NCBI RefSeq assembly: GCF_018137965.1
Contig: NZ_CP073100.1
Span: 4,041,754-4,105,753 of the forward strand
DNA: 64,000 nt
Direction of reading: 5' to 3'
From: Luteolibacter ambystomatis
GTDB taxonomy: Bacteria; Verrucomicrobiota; Verrucomicrobiia; Verrucomicrobiales; Akkermansiaceae
Shown: positions 41,803 to 51,300 of the stretch, in pieces
How the letters are laid out: every line of letters begins with the position of its first letter
Numbering within the stretch: position 1 is the stretch's first letter
The notes under the pieces: model-generated
Told to the model about the DNA's origin: nothing
Databases searched by the model: none
The model's input: only the letters and a program-made list of their open reading frames with translations
Made by a program: the position numbers and the translations under genes

Positions 41803-43278
41803 TCACCACGGCAGGCTGAAGGTCTTGACGTGGGTGAAGAACTTCATCGCCTCCACCACGCCTTCCTTGATGCCGAGGCCGGAATCGCGGACACCGCCGA
41901 ACGGCGTGTGCTCAAGGCGGTAGCCGGGCACCTCGTTGACGTTGGTCGTTCCGGTCTTGAGTTCCTTCGAGGCACGCATCGCGGCCTGAAGGTTGTTGGT
42001 CACGATCGCACTGCTCAGGCCGAAGCGACCGGAGTTGTAATAGTTGATCGCGTCATCGAGATCCTTGATGGTCACGATCGGACCGAGCGGGCCAAAGCTT
42101 TCCTCATGCACCATCTCCGCATCGCGCGGCACATTGGCGATGACGGTCGGTTCCAGCAGCGCGCCCTTGCGGTTGCCGCCGAGCAGCACCTTGGCACCCA
42201 TCTTCACGGCATCGTGAACGCGGCGCTCAAGCAGCTTCGCGGAGTCCTCGGTGATGACGGTGCCAACGACCGTATCTTCGGCTTCCGGGTCGCCGGACTT
42301 GTAGGTCTTCGCGAGCTCCACGAACTTTTCCGTAAAGGCTTCAAGGATGCTCTCCTGCACCAGGATGCGCTTCACGGCGGTGCAGCGCTGGCCGGAGTTC
42401 CGGAACGAGCCTTCGCACGCGAGCTTCGCGGCGAGATCGAGATCGGCATCCTCCAGCACGATCAGCGGCGAGTTGCCGCCGAGTTCCAGGCAGAGCTTCT
42501 TGTAACCGGCGCGCTTGGCGATGGCCTTGCCGATCTCCACGGAGCCGGTGAAGGTCACCACTTCGGTGCGCTCGTCCTCGATCATCGGATTGATGACTTC
42601 ATCGAGGGTGCCGAGGAACATCGAAAGCATCCAGCCCGGCAGGCCCGCTTCATAGAGCAGGGCGGCGAATTTCAGCGCGGTGAGCGGCGTGCGCTCGGAG
42701 GGCTTCAGGATCGTAGGCGCTCCAGCGGCGATGGCCGGGGCGAGTTTGTGCGCCACCTGGTTGAGCGGATGGTTGAAGGGCGTGATCGCGGCGATCACAT
42801 TCACCGGATAGCGGGTGGTGAAGATCTTGCGCGGCTTGCCCATCGGACTGATGTCGCAGGAGAACACCTGGCCGTCATCGCGAAGCGCTTCCATGGCGGC
42901 GAATTCCAGCACGTCCGAACTACGACCGGTCTCGTAGCGGGACTCCTTCATGCAAAGGCCGGTCTCGCGGGTAATGAGGCGGGCGAATTCCTCACGGCGC
43001 TCGGCAAGCAATGCGGCGGCCTTGCGCAGGATGGTGGAGCGTTCGTGGCGGGACAGCGGCTTCTTACCGCCTTCCAACGCGGCCTTGATCGCCTCGTCGA
43101 GATGCTCGTGTCCGATCAATGCCGCCGTACCGGTCAACGAACCGTCATAGGGATAGCGGACTTCCAGCGTGCGCCCCGTTTCCACCGCACGACCGGCGAT
43201 GTAGGCGGGCATGTGAACGGGAGTGAATGTGGCGGCTCCGTTCACGGCGGCGGGAGTTTCGAGAGTGGTGGTGCTCAT
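41803..43278 (-). CDS. phnY: Phosphonoacetaldehyde dehydrogenase
   Basis: 491 residues of the aldehyde dehydrogenase superfamily, from ATG 43278. Catalytic C299 in [13 protein letters not shown], general base E265 in [15 protein letters not shown], and oxyanion N168 in [13 protein letters not shown]. The name rests on its position between phnW and phnA; by sequence alone it is an NAD(P)-dependent aldehyde dehydrogenase of the glyceraldehyde-3-phosphate/phosphonoacetaldehyde type, with the conserved FTGSVEIGK coenzyme loop. It oxidises phosphonoacetaldehyde to phosphonoacetate. 10 nt separate it from the phnA stop. Confidence 0.92.
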   Translation of the reverse strand: MSTTTLETPAAVNGAATFTPVHMPAYIAGRAVETGRTLEVRYPYDGSLTGTAALIGHEHLDEAIKAALEGGKKPLSRHERSTILRKAAALLAERREEFARLITRETGLCMKESRYETGRSSDVLEFAAMEALRDDGQVFSCDISPMGKPRKIFTTRYPVNVIAAITPFNHPLNQVAHKLAPAIAAGAPTILKPSERTPLTALKFAALLYEAGLPGWMLSMFLGTLDEVINPMIEDERTEVVTFTGSVEIGKAIAKRAGYKKLCLELGGNSPLIVLEDADLDLAAKLACEGSFRNSGQRCTAVKRILVQESILEAFTEKFVELAKTYKSGDPEAEDTVVGTVITEDSAKLLERRVHDAVKMGAKVLLGGNRKGALLEPTVIANVPRDAEMVHEESFGPLGPIVTIKDLDDAINYYNSGRFGLSSAIVTNNLQAAMRASKELKTGTTNVNEVPGYRLEHTPFGGVRDSGLGIKEGVVEAMKFFTHVKTFSLPW

Positions 43279-43288
43279 GACAGAAAGA

Positions 43289-44521
43289 TCAGTTGCTGGC
43301 GTTGCAAGCGAAATCGAAGACATCGAAGTTGCGCGGATCACCCTGCGCTTTGCGGACGTATTCCGCATTGAGGGGCTCGGAGAGCAACAGCGGAACCATT
43401 TCCTCGTAACGGCCGCCATGGGAGCGCAGGCCACCCTTCAGCACGCTGAGATCGTGGTGCTCCGGCGTCTTGCCGACGACATAGTCACGGCCGCAGAGCA
43501 CGGTGAGATCACCGATGCGATCGGGGGCGAGCTCCAGCTTCAGCGCGGACATCTCGCGGTTGTAGACCTCGGTGATGCCATCCTGGCGGATCAGGAAATC
43601 GGCGATCTCTTCCGTCTTGGAAGCATCCTCCAAATGAACCATCACCAGCGAACCGAGCGCGCCGTGATGCACTACATATGGATCGGTGATCGGGCAGATG
43701 ACGCGGAGATTATCGCCGAAGGTTTCCTTCAGCAGCGTCTCCACGTAGATCACATTCGGAGAACCATCCGCCTTGTTCTTGGCATTCATGCCGTGGTCGG
43801 CGGTGGCGGCCACGATGCACCCGGCATCCAGAAGGCGGCCGATCTGCTCATCGAGCTGGCCGTAAAACTCCAGGCTCTCCGGAGCTTCCGGAGCATACTT
43901 GTGCTGCATGAAGTCCGTCAGCGAGAGATAGAGGAAGTCCGCCTTGCCCTGCTCGACGAGCGCCGCACCTGCCTCCAGCACATAAACGGAAGCATCCCCG
44001 GAATAAATCTCCGGACGTGGCTTGCCGATGATCGACTCGGCATCATCCACGCCATGGGTTTCTTTCTTCGCCTCATTCACCTTCTCCGAGGAGAAGACGA
44101 TGCCTCCGCGTTCAACGATGCCGTCGCCCAGCACGGTGCGGAGCTTCTCCTTCGCGGTGATGAAGGCGACCTTGCGACCGGCATCCGCGGCAGCGGTCAA
44201 GAGGGTGCCACAGCGGCGGAATTCCGGACCGTTCATCATGACCTCCTCGCCGGTTTCCGGATTGAGAAAAAAGTTTCCGCAAATACCAGTCACGGCAGGC
44301 GGCATCCCGGTCACAATCGCCGAATTATTGACGTTGGTGAAGGACGGCAACGCCCCCCGGACCATACCGCGGTAGCCCTTTCTCACCATCGCCTCGGTGC
44401 GCGGCATTTTCCCGGCAGCGATTGAGGCTGAGATATATTCGTCGGCGCAACCGTCAATGCAGAGAACGGCGATGGGACGGGCGGGAGGATTGTAAGACCG
44501 GTTGTTGGCGGCAAATGACAT
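43289..44521 (-). CDS. phnA: Phosphonoacetate hydrolase
   Basis: 410 residues, alkaline phosphatase superfamily, from ATG 44521. Metal-site aspartate in AVLCIDGCADEYI (D23), nucleophile T62 in LPSFTNVNNSAIVTG, then DFMQHKYAPEAPE and ATADHGMNAK for the second zinc site. PhnA cleaves the C-P bond of phosphonoacetate to acetate and phosphate. First gene of phnA-phnY-phnW. The leader shows a small hairpin (GGGATG-AAA-CATCCC at 44545-44559), about 23 nt in front of the start, which might affect translation. No LysR-type phn regulator or phosphonate transporter lies next to it in this window. Confidence 0.95.
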   Translation of the reverse strand: MSFAANNRSYNPPARPIAVLCIDGCADEYISASIAAGKMPRTEAMVRKGYRGMVRGALPSFTNVNNSAIVTGMPPAVTGICGNFFLNPETGEEVMMNGPEFRRCGTLLTAAADAGRKVAFITAKEKLRTVLGDGIVERGGIVFSSEKVNEAKKETHGVDDAESIIGKPRPEIYSGDASVYVLEAGAALVEQGKADFLYLSLTDFMQHKYAPEAPESLEFYGQLDEQIGRLLDAGCIVAATADHGMNAKNKADGSPNVIYVETLLKETFGDNLRVICPITDPYVVHHGALGSLVMVHLEDASKTEEIADFLIRQDGITEVYNREMSALKLELAPDRIGDLTVLCGRDYVVGKTPEHHDLSVLKGGLRSHGGRYEEMVPLLLSEPLNAEYVRKAQGDPRNFDVFDFACNASN

Positions 44522-44544
44522 GGTTCGGAACGAACGAAATGGAT

Positions 44545-44559
44545 GGGATGAAACATCCC
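44545..44559 (-). promoter_or_regulatory. Hairpin in the phnA leader
   Basis: GGGATG and CATCCC form a perfect 6-bp stem around AAA, in the 129-nt gap between the repeat-protein stop (44651) and the phnA start (44521). A further stem with one mismatch (44612-44621 / 44626-44635) lies nearer the repeat-protein gene and may be its 3' end structure. Confidence 0.3.
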
Positions 44560-44650
44560 CATGCTCGTCCCGACCGGACTGCCTGTCCACGACAGAAACC
44601 CCAACATGATTGACAAATCGGCAGCCCGATCTGTCGGATTCGACACCACA

Positions 44651-46972
44651 TCAACGACGGCGGCGCAGGATCAGGAGCAGGCCCAGACCACCCACGAAAG
44701 CAGTCCCCGGCTCCGGCACCACGGTGATCGCACCGGTGGTGTAGAGGGCGGACGTGTCCCAGCTCAAGCCGCCGTCCAAGGTCGGCAGATTGACCGCCGA
44801 AAAGGTGCCCGTGCCGGCCGAAAAATTGAAAAGGTCGAAGCTATCGTTCAAAGCCAGCGTCCCGGACAGATTGGTGACGTTCAATACGCCGCCGAACGCC
44901 AGATTCGCCGCCACCACCGCGAGGTCGTTGGTGTGGCTGGTGGCATCGATCTCGAAATCCGCTGAATTGTTGAGGGCCAGGCTGCCACCGACATTCAGTG
45001 ATTCGATATTGCCCGCACCGGGTGCGAAGGAACCGTTCACGGTCACACTACCTCCGACCGAACCGGTTCCTCCGAGCGTCGCGCCGGACGCCACAGTCAC
45101 CGCACCATTCCCGAGAGATCCATTCACGAACAGCGTGCCCGCGGACACGATGGTCGCACCGGAATAGGTGTTCGTGTTGGAAAGGGTCAGCGCACCGGTG
45201 CCCAGCTTGTTCAAGGCACCGCTTCCACTCATCACCCCGGACATCTCGACCGCATTCGTGCCGGTGCTGACATTGGTTTGGCCGGCGATCAGCTGCGCCG
45301 AATTCGCCAGGGTCATGCCGATCTCGAACCGCAGGTCGCCGAGCGTGGTGTTGTTGTTACCGTCCAATTTGAGGATATTGGCGGTATTGCCGAGACCGTT
45401 GGCATGCGCCACCACGATCGCGCCGCGGTTGAGCTGGATGCTCGACCGGAACGTGTTGTTCCCGGCGAAACGGAAGGTCGTGGTATTGTCGCCGGAGGTA
45501 TTGGTGTTCAGGAACAGCGTGTGATTCGCGCTGCCGCCGCTGATCACGCCGGTGAGACTGAGCTGCGTGCCACCGGAGGCGGAGGAACTGTTCTTGATGA
45601 GATTGAAGGTCTGCGCGGACGTGGGAGCGGAAAGCGCGATGTCATTGGCAAGCGTGATCGCCGCGTTGTTCGTCACCGTCAGCAGGTCACCGCCCGTGAG
45701 CTTGGTCACGGTGACAGCGCCGGTGCCGAGGCCGCTGCCATTGGAAATGGAAACCGCGCCGGACGCGATCGTCGTGCCGCCGCTGTAGGTGTTCGTGCCC
45801 GTCAGGGAAGTCGTGCCGGTGCCGCTCTGGGTCACCGACCCCGCCCCGGAGATCACCCCACCTACGGTGAGTCCCGTATCCGTGCGGTTGAAGGAAAGCG
45901 AGGTGCCGGACGCCAGCGAGACGTTCCCGGTGCCAATCGAGCCTGTGGTTCCACCCGCCCCGATCTGAATGCCGCCCACGACCACCTGGATGCCACCGCT
46001 CCCGCTGCCCGCGCCATTCACGATGAGCGTGCCCGCGCCCCGTTTCACCATCTGGCCGGTCAGGGTCAGCGTGCCATCGATGCGGCTGCCGTTGAAGGTC
46101 TGGGTATCGACAACGGTGGTGGAGTTGACCGTCACCGAGCGCCCGCTGTTGAGCGTGATATTGTCCGCGCCGAAAAGCAGGCCGGTACCGGCATTGCTGC
46201 TGGTGACATCGAGAAACAAATCGTTCGCAGCATTGCCGAGAGCACCATCGCTGGTGAACTCCAGGCCGCCGCGGTTCATGAAAAAGCGGTTGATCGTGAA
46301 AGTGTTCGCCGCATTCGTGAACACGAAGCGCCCGACCCCGGCCGCGGTGTTGTTGTCCAGCCGCAGATCGGCGGAAGCATTTCCTCCGGAGATCACGCCG
46401 GAGAGCGTGGTGACGCGTCCTCCCGCAGTACCGGTCAACCAAGTGGCGGCGTTGCTGGTGGTCAGCGCGATGTTGTTCGACAAGGTGCCGGACGCGCCGA
46501 AAAAGAACGCGGTCATCGCCGAGGTATTCCCCAGCGTGATCGCACCGCTGCCGAGTCCGTTGTAAACACCACCGGTCAGAGTGCTCAGCTCGACCGCGCC
46601 ACCGGTTTGCGACGCCGGGCCACCGGAGATGGAGACGGAAGAAAAATTGTTCGCGCCGCCAGTGAGGATCAGCCGGCCCGCACCCGTCTTCGTCAATGCT
46701 CCTCCTGCCGGGCCGGACGTGCTGTTGAGCGTCGTATTGCCCGTATTGGAGATCAGCAGCGTGGCCGGAGCCGTCACTCCCGCACCCATCGTCACGGTCT
46801 TCGCCGCGGTTCCGCCGATCACCAGATCATCCACGGCCGAGTACGCCTGGCTGTTGAAAAGCAGGTTGTTCCAGGCACCGCTGGCATCGCCTCCGTCCGT
46901 CCAATTGATCGTCGCGGCGGATGCTGTGGAGAAACTGCCGAGAAATGCGAGAAGCAGGAGAGAAGGTTTCAT
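44651..46972 (-). CDS. Autotransporter-associated beta-strand repeat protein with PEP-CTERM anchor
   Basis: 773 residues from ATG 46972 (signal MKPSLLLLAFLGSFSTASA). The body is made of beta-strand repeats with the typical words LTKTGAGRLILTGGANNF, TYSGATIVSAGTLFVNGSLG and GATLGGTGSVGGSVTVNGSFAPG, the pattern of autotransporter-associated beta-strand repeats (PATR). It ends with a PEP-CTERM sorting signal: VPEPGTAF, a hydrophobic helix and RRRR, implying export and processing by an exosortase and a cell-surface or exopolysaccharide location. Divergent from an AraC/XylR-type regulator gene 143 nt away, which is likely to control it. Confidence 0.9.
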   Translation of the reverse strand: MKPSLLLLAFLGSFSTASAATINWTDGGDASGAWNNLLFNSQAYSAVDDLVIGGTAAKTVTMGAGVTAPATLLISNTGNTTLNSTSGPAGGALTKTGAGRLILTGGANNFSSVSISGGPASQTGGAVELSTLTGGVYNGLGSGAITLGNTSAMTAFFFGASGTLSNNIALTTSNAATWLTGTAGGRVTTLSGVISGGNASADLRLDNNTAAGVGRFVFTNAANTFTINRFFMNRGGLEFTSDGALGNAANDLFLDVTSSNAGTGLLFGADNITLNSGRSVTVNSTTVVDTQTFNGSRIDGTLTLTGQMVKRGAGTLIVNGAGSGSGGIQVVVGGIQIGAGGTTGSIGTGNVSLASGTSLSFNRTDTGLTVGGVISGAGSVTQSGTGTTSLTGTNTYSGGTTIASGAVSISNGSGLGTGAVTVTKLTGGDLLTVTNNAAITLANDIALSAPTSAQTFNLIKNSSSASGGTQLSLTGVISGGSANHTLFLNTNTSGDNTTTFRFAGNNTFRSSIQLNRGAIVVAHANGLGNTANILKLDGNNNTTLGDLRFEIGMTLANSAQLIAGQTNVSTGTNAVEMSGVMSGSGALNKLGTGALTLSNTNTYSGATIVSAGTLFVNGSLGNGAVTVASGATLGGTGSVGGSVTVNGSFAPGAGNIESLNVGGSLALNNSADFEIDATSHTNDLAVVAANLAFGGVLNVTNLSGTLALNDSFDLFNFSAGTGTFSAVNLPTLDGGLSWDTSALYTTGAITVVPEPGTAFVGGLGLLLILRRRR

Positions 46973-47086
46973 AGGGGAGCGATCGCAGACTGACGGCCCC
47001 ACCGCTGGCGGCAATGGCCGCCATGCAAAACTCCTTGGCCTTTTTACCAGAAGACCCATCCGGCCCGTCACGCATCCGCCAATTTG

Positions 47087-47100
47087 ATTGACATTAATGC
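47087..47100 (+). promoter_or_regulatory. Motif shared by the upstream regions of both XylR-type regulators
   Basis: ATTGACATTAATGC at 47087-47100, in the divergent gap 46973-47115, closely resembles ATTGACATATTTGC at 53413-53426 in the gap of the second regulator. It contains TTGACA, but no -10 box follows at the right distance, so it may be a regulator binding site rather than a -35 box. Confidence 0.3.
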
Positions 47101-47115
47101 AGACGGAACGATGCC

Positions 47116-48315
47116 TTGGACATGGCCGCGAAACTTCCCGATCCTGCCACCAAACCCTTCTTCCGGGTGGGCGTGCGCCTCACGGATTGGGCGCAGGGTT
47201 TCGGCAACCGGATCTTCGGCGGCGTGCTGGATTTCATCCGCTCCGGGGTGCAGTTCGAGCTGGAGTTCGAGCAACCCAGCGGCGGCGACATCGAACCGGT
47301 GAAGCTCGACAAGCACTGGGATGGCGATGGCCTGATGGTTTTCCGCTACACCCAGGAGGAAGCGGAGGCGTGGAAGGCCCGTGGCATCAGCGTGGTGAAT
47401 CTCAGTTCCGAAGAACCATCGAAAGGCCCGGTGTTCCCGCGCGTGACGATGGACAACCAGCGTTGCGGCCGGATGGCGGCGGATCATCTGCTCACGCTCG
47501 GACTGAAACACTTCGCCTTCTGGCACGATCCGAACCGGGTCTATTCCCACGAGCGATTGGAGGGCTTCCGCCAGCGTCTGGCGGAGGAGAATCTGGAGGT
47601 GGAGGTGATTTCCATCCCCTCCAGCACGTTTCCCAAGAACCTGCGCGCACGCCAGATCGAGGAAATGGGCAAGCGCCAGATCGGCCGCCTGCAACCTCCC
47701 TGCGGCTTGTTCGCGAAGGATGACATCACCGCGGTTTGCGCGATCCGCGCGGCACGCCAATGCGGTCTGAGAATCCCACAGGACATCCCGGTGCTGGGAG
47801 TTTCCGATGACATCGTCTATTGTCACGCCACCCGGCCGCCGATCAGCAGCCTGCGCTTTCCCGGCCGCGCCATCGGCCAGGCCGCTGCGGAGCTGCTGCA
47901 CCGGATGATGCGTGGCGAAACAGTGGCCCCGGACACGCGGATCAAGGTGCCCTCGCTCGGCGTGGTGGTCCGCGAATCCACCGGGCATGTCGAACTGCCG
48001 GACCCGATCGTCAGCGCCGCCCTCAATCTCATCCGCAAGGCCGATCCCAAGGAACCACTGACCGCGGAGGAACTCGGCCGCCGCGTGGGTGCGTCCCGTG
48101 AGGCGTTGCGCGTGCGTTTCCGTGAAGCGCTGGGCCGCACGCCGAAGGAAGAGATCGACCGCATCCGCGCCGAACACGCGTGCGAACTTCTGAAGCGGAC
48201 GAATGCCACACTTCAGAAAATCGCGGCCGATTGCGGCTTCAATGGCAGCGACGAGTTCTGCCGCTTCTTCAAGCGCGTGAAAGGCGTGACGCCCGGCACG
48301 TGGCGGAACAGTTGA
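47116..48315 (+). CDS. AraC-family regulator with periplasmic-binding-protein-like sensor domain (XylR type)
   Basis: 399 residues. Residues 15-280 are a LacI/periplasmic-binding-protein-like ligand domain (TMDNQRCGRMAADHLLTLGL; FAFWHDPNRVYSHERLEGFRQ; GLFAKDDITAVCAIRAA; PVLGVSDDIVYC); residues 290-399 are an AraC helix-turn-helix pair (LTAEELGRRVGASREALRVR and LQKIAADCGFNGSDEFCRFFKR). This layout is that of XylR-type sugar-responsive activators. It is divergent from the PEP-CTERM repeat-protein gene and closely related to the regulator at 53537-54751. Ligand unknown. Confidence 0.92.
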   Translation: MDMAAKLPDPATKPFFRVGVRLTDWAQGFGNRIFGGVLDFIRSGVQFELEFEQPSGGDIEPVKLDKHWDGDGLMVFRYTQEEAEAWKARGISVVNLSSEEPSKGPVFPRVTMDNQRCGRMAADHLLTLGLKHFAFWHDPNRVYSHERLEGFRQRLAEENLEVEVISIPSSTFPKNLRARQIEEMGKRQIGRLQPPCGLFAKDDITAVCAIRAARQCGLRIPQDIPVLGVSDDIVYCHATRPPISSLRFPGRAIGQAAAELLHRMMRGETVAPDTRIKVPSLGVVVRESTGHVELPDPIVSAALNLIRKADPKEPLTAEELGRRVGASREALRVRFREALGRTPKEEIDRIRAEHACELLKRTNATLQKIAADCGFNGSDEFCRFFKRVKGVTPGTWRNS

Positions 48316-48339
48316 GCCGCTCCGCCACACCAGCACCCG

Positions 48340-51300
48340 CTACGGCAGGGTCACCGTGAGGCGCACGAAGAGTTTCGTGCGAGCCGTCTTGGGAATCGTG
48401 ACGGTGACCATGTCCGCCGTCTCACCATCCGCTTGCACGGAAATGCCTGTCGTCACCGGCGTCCAGCTTCCTCCGGCCAGCGATTCGCTGGTTTCCACAT
48501 GCGGATCCAGCGATTCGGAGTCATGGGTCCGGCGGAAGGTGAAGACGATGTTGTCGCCCGTATCCTGAAGCATCGGCAAACTGTTCGTGATACCGCTGCC
48601 GGGTTCGGTGCCGAGCACGAACTCAATGCCATTCATGAGACCATCGCCATCCGGATCTGCATTGAAAGCCGGGTCCTGGCCAACGGTCAGCTTGTTGGCC
48701 GCCCAGGCGGCGTAGCCGGACATGCCCGCCGGGTTGTAGGCCAGCACGAGATTGTTGCCGGAGGCCTGGAGCGTCCATGTGCCGGTTCCCGAGAAACCGC
48801 TCACGGCCACCGCCCAATTACCCGCCACAAGGCCGGTCGGCGCGCTGGCCGCGGAGGCAATGACGAAGGTCCTGGGTGATTCGGTGAAGTTCACGAGACC
48901 CGCGGCGTTCACGTTCACGGTGAGCTTCGATCCGCTGGTGGCGGTGATGTTCACGGCATTCGTACTAATGGTATCGTAGCCGGATCCGGCGGCTCCGGTC
49001 CAATTCGCGAGATCGAAGGCGACGGCGGAACCCGTTCCCAGCGTGAGCGTGTTTCCGATCGCCAGCGTGCCGATCGTCGCCCCCGGAGCGAGCGTGCCAT
49101 TGATCGTGACCGGGCGGTTGATCGTGCCGGTGCCGCCGAGGGTTGCACCGGTTGAAACCACAACGGCATTGGAGGATGAGGCCAGCGTGCCGGTCACTTG
49201 CAGCTTGCCCACCGCGACGGCGATACCGCCCGTATGCGTGTTCGCGCCCGAGAGGGTCAGCGTACCGGTGCCGTTCTTCGTCCATGCGGCACTGCCGGAG
49301 AGAACGGCGGTCATATCCACCGCATTGGCCGCCGTATCGAATATCGTCTCGGTACTGAGTGCCACCGGATGGGTAAAGGACATCGGCGCGAGGAACGAAA
49401 GCTTCGATCCGGTGTTCGCATCGATCATCAGGCTGTTCGCGGTGGCACCGAGAGCCGCATTGGAAGTGATTGAAAGGCTGCCGCGATTGAGCTGGGTCTT
49501 GCCGGTGAAGGTATTCGTGCCGCTGAGCAGGAAGACCGCGGCGGTATCACCCGTGGTGCTGGTATTGAGATAAAGCGTGGTGTTCGCCCCACCTCCGGAG
49601 ATCACACCGGAGAGCTCCAACTGCTTGCCCGCACCCGAGGTCATCAGCACGGTGCGGAGAACCCCGGCGGAATCGGAAGGCAGCACGATGGCATTCGCCA
49701 GCGTCGAAGTAGCAGGCAACGCGGTCGCATCGAGGAAGCCAGCGGCGGCCGTGGTGGAAACCGAAAGCGTGCCGGTGCCGAAGGCGGTGGCCACCACCGG
49801 TGTGAGGCTGCCTTCGACCAAGCTGATGCCGCCGGTTCCGGTGCCCGCACCCTCCAAACGCAATGCGGCGCTGCCACGTTTCACCAGTTGCGCTCCATAT
49901 GTGATCGCTCCCTTGACGGTATCCGCGGTCGCCTGGGTATCGATCACGGTCTGGGACAGGATGTTGATCGGACGGGTGGAGCCAAGCGTGACGGCACCTT
50001 CCATTACCAGACCGGAGTTCGCAAGGTTGCTGGATACATCCAGCGCCAGACCATTCGATGCGTTGCCAAGGGCGGCATCCGAGGTCACCACCAGGCCTCC
50101 ACGGTTCATGCGGATACGGGAAACGGTGAAGGAGTTCGATACATTCGTGAGCCGGATCTTGCCGACATCGCTCGAACTCGAATCGTTGTCGATCAGCAGC
50201 TCCTGATTCGCATTGCCGCCGGAGAGGATGCCGGAAAGCGTGACGGTCACGTTCGTCTCATCCGCGAGCAGGCGTGTGGTGACGGCGGACACAGGCGAAG
50301 ACAGCACGATGTTGTTGGCAAGCGTGCCGCTGCCGAGCGCCGGTGCGAAATAGAATGCGGTCATGCTTGAAGCGTTCGCCAGCGTGACGGTGCCCGCGCC
50401 CAGCGCGCCAAACGAACCAACGTTCACCGCTCCCGCGCTCTGGCTGTCCGGCCCGGCGGAAAGCGAAACCGAAGGGAACGCATTCGCGCTGGAGAGTGTG
50501 AGCGTACCCGCACCGGTCTTGGCGAGAGTGCCGCCGAGTATCGAACCGCCGCTGAAAGTATAAGAGCCCGCTCCGGAAATCGTGATCGCCGCGGGAGTTA
50601 CGCCACCCGCATCGACCGCCACTACCTCGCCGGTCGCTCCGGCAAAGAAGGCATCATTGCCATTGGCGAACACGGCGCCCTCCGTCCAATTCGCATCGGT
50701 GGTGTTCCAGTTGTTGTTGGCGTTGGCATCGTCCCATACGCGCTGATTGCCACCCGGGATGAACAGCGATTGCTTGAGCGTTGCTTCCGCGGTGCCAAGA
50801 AGCACGAGCTCGTAGTTGTTGGCGCCACCGTCCGGCGTGAGGTCGGTGGCGGAGGACTGCGCGAGTGTGTAGGTGCCCACGGTCGCACCGTTGCGCCGCA
50901 GTTCGAAACCGGTCAGGCCGGGGACGCCAGCCGCGGGCATCGTCCATGCGAGTTGTGCGGATCCACCGCTGCGCACCGCGGCAAAGGTCGGTCCGGTGAT
51001 GAAGCCGTCTTCCGCCAGGTTCCAAGCGGCCGGAATACTGAGGCCGAGATAGCGCATCAGCGTGGCGGGCACCGCGCCATGCCCCGGGCTGGCCGTACTC
51101 ACACCCACCGGAACACCGCCACCTGAAACGAGGAACGTGATCGTTCTCTCCCCCGCCGATTGTCCGCCGTGCGAGACGCCATTGCCACCATGGTCCGCGG
51201 TGATGATGACCATCCACTGCTCGGACGCGTAGTTCGGACGAGCGGCAATGGCACCAAGCACATTGCCGACCAGCGTATCCACATTCTGGATCGCGGTCAT

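Noticed and set aside
45278..46993. 571-codon plus-strand frame opposite the PEP-CTERM repeat protein
   Set aside because: Antisense shadow of the repeat gene with a biased, domain-free product.
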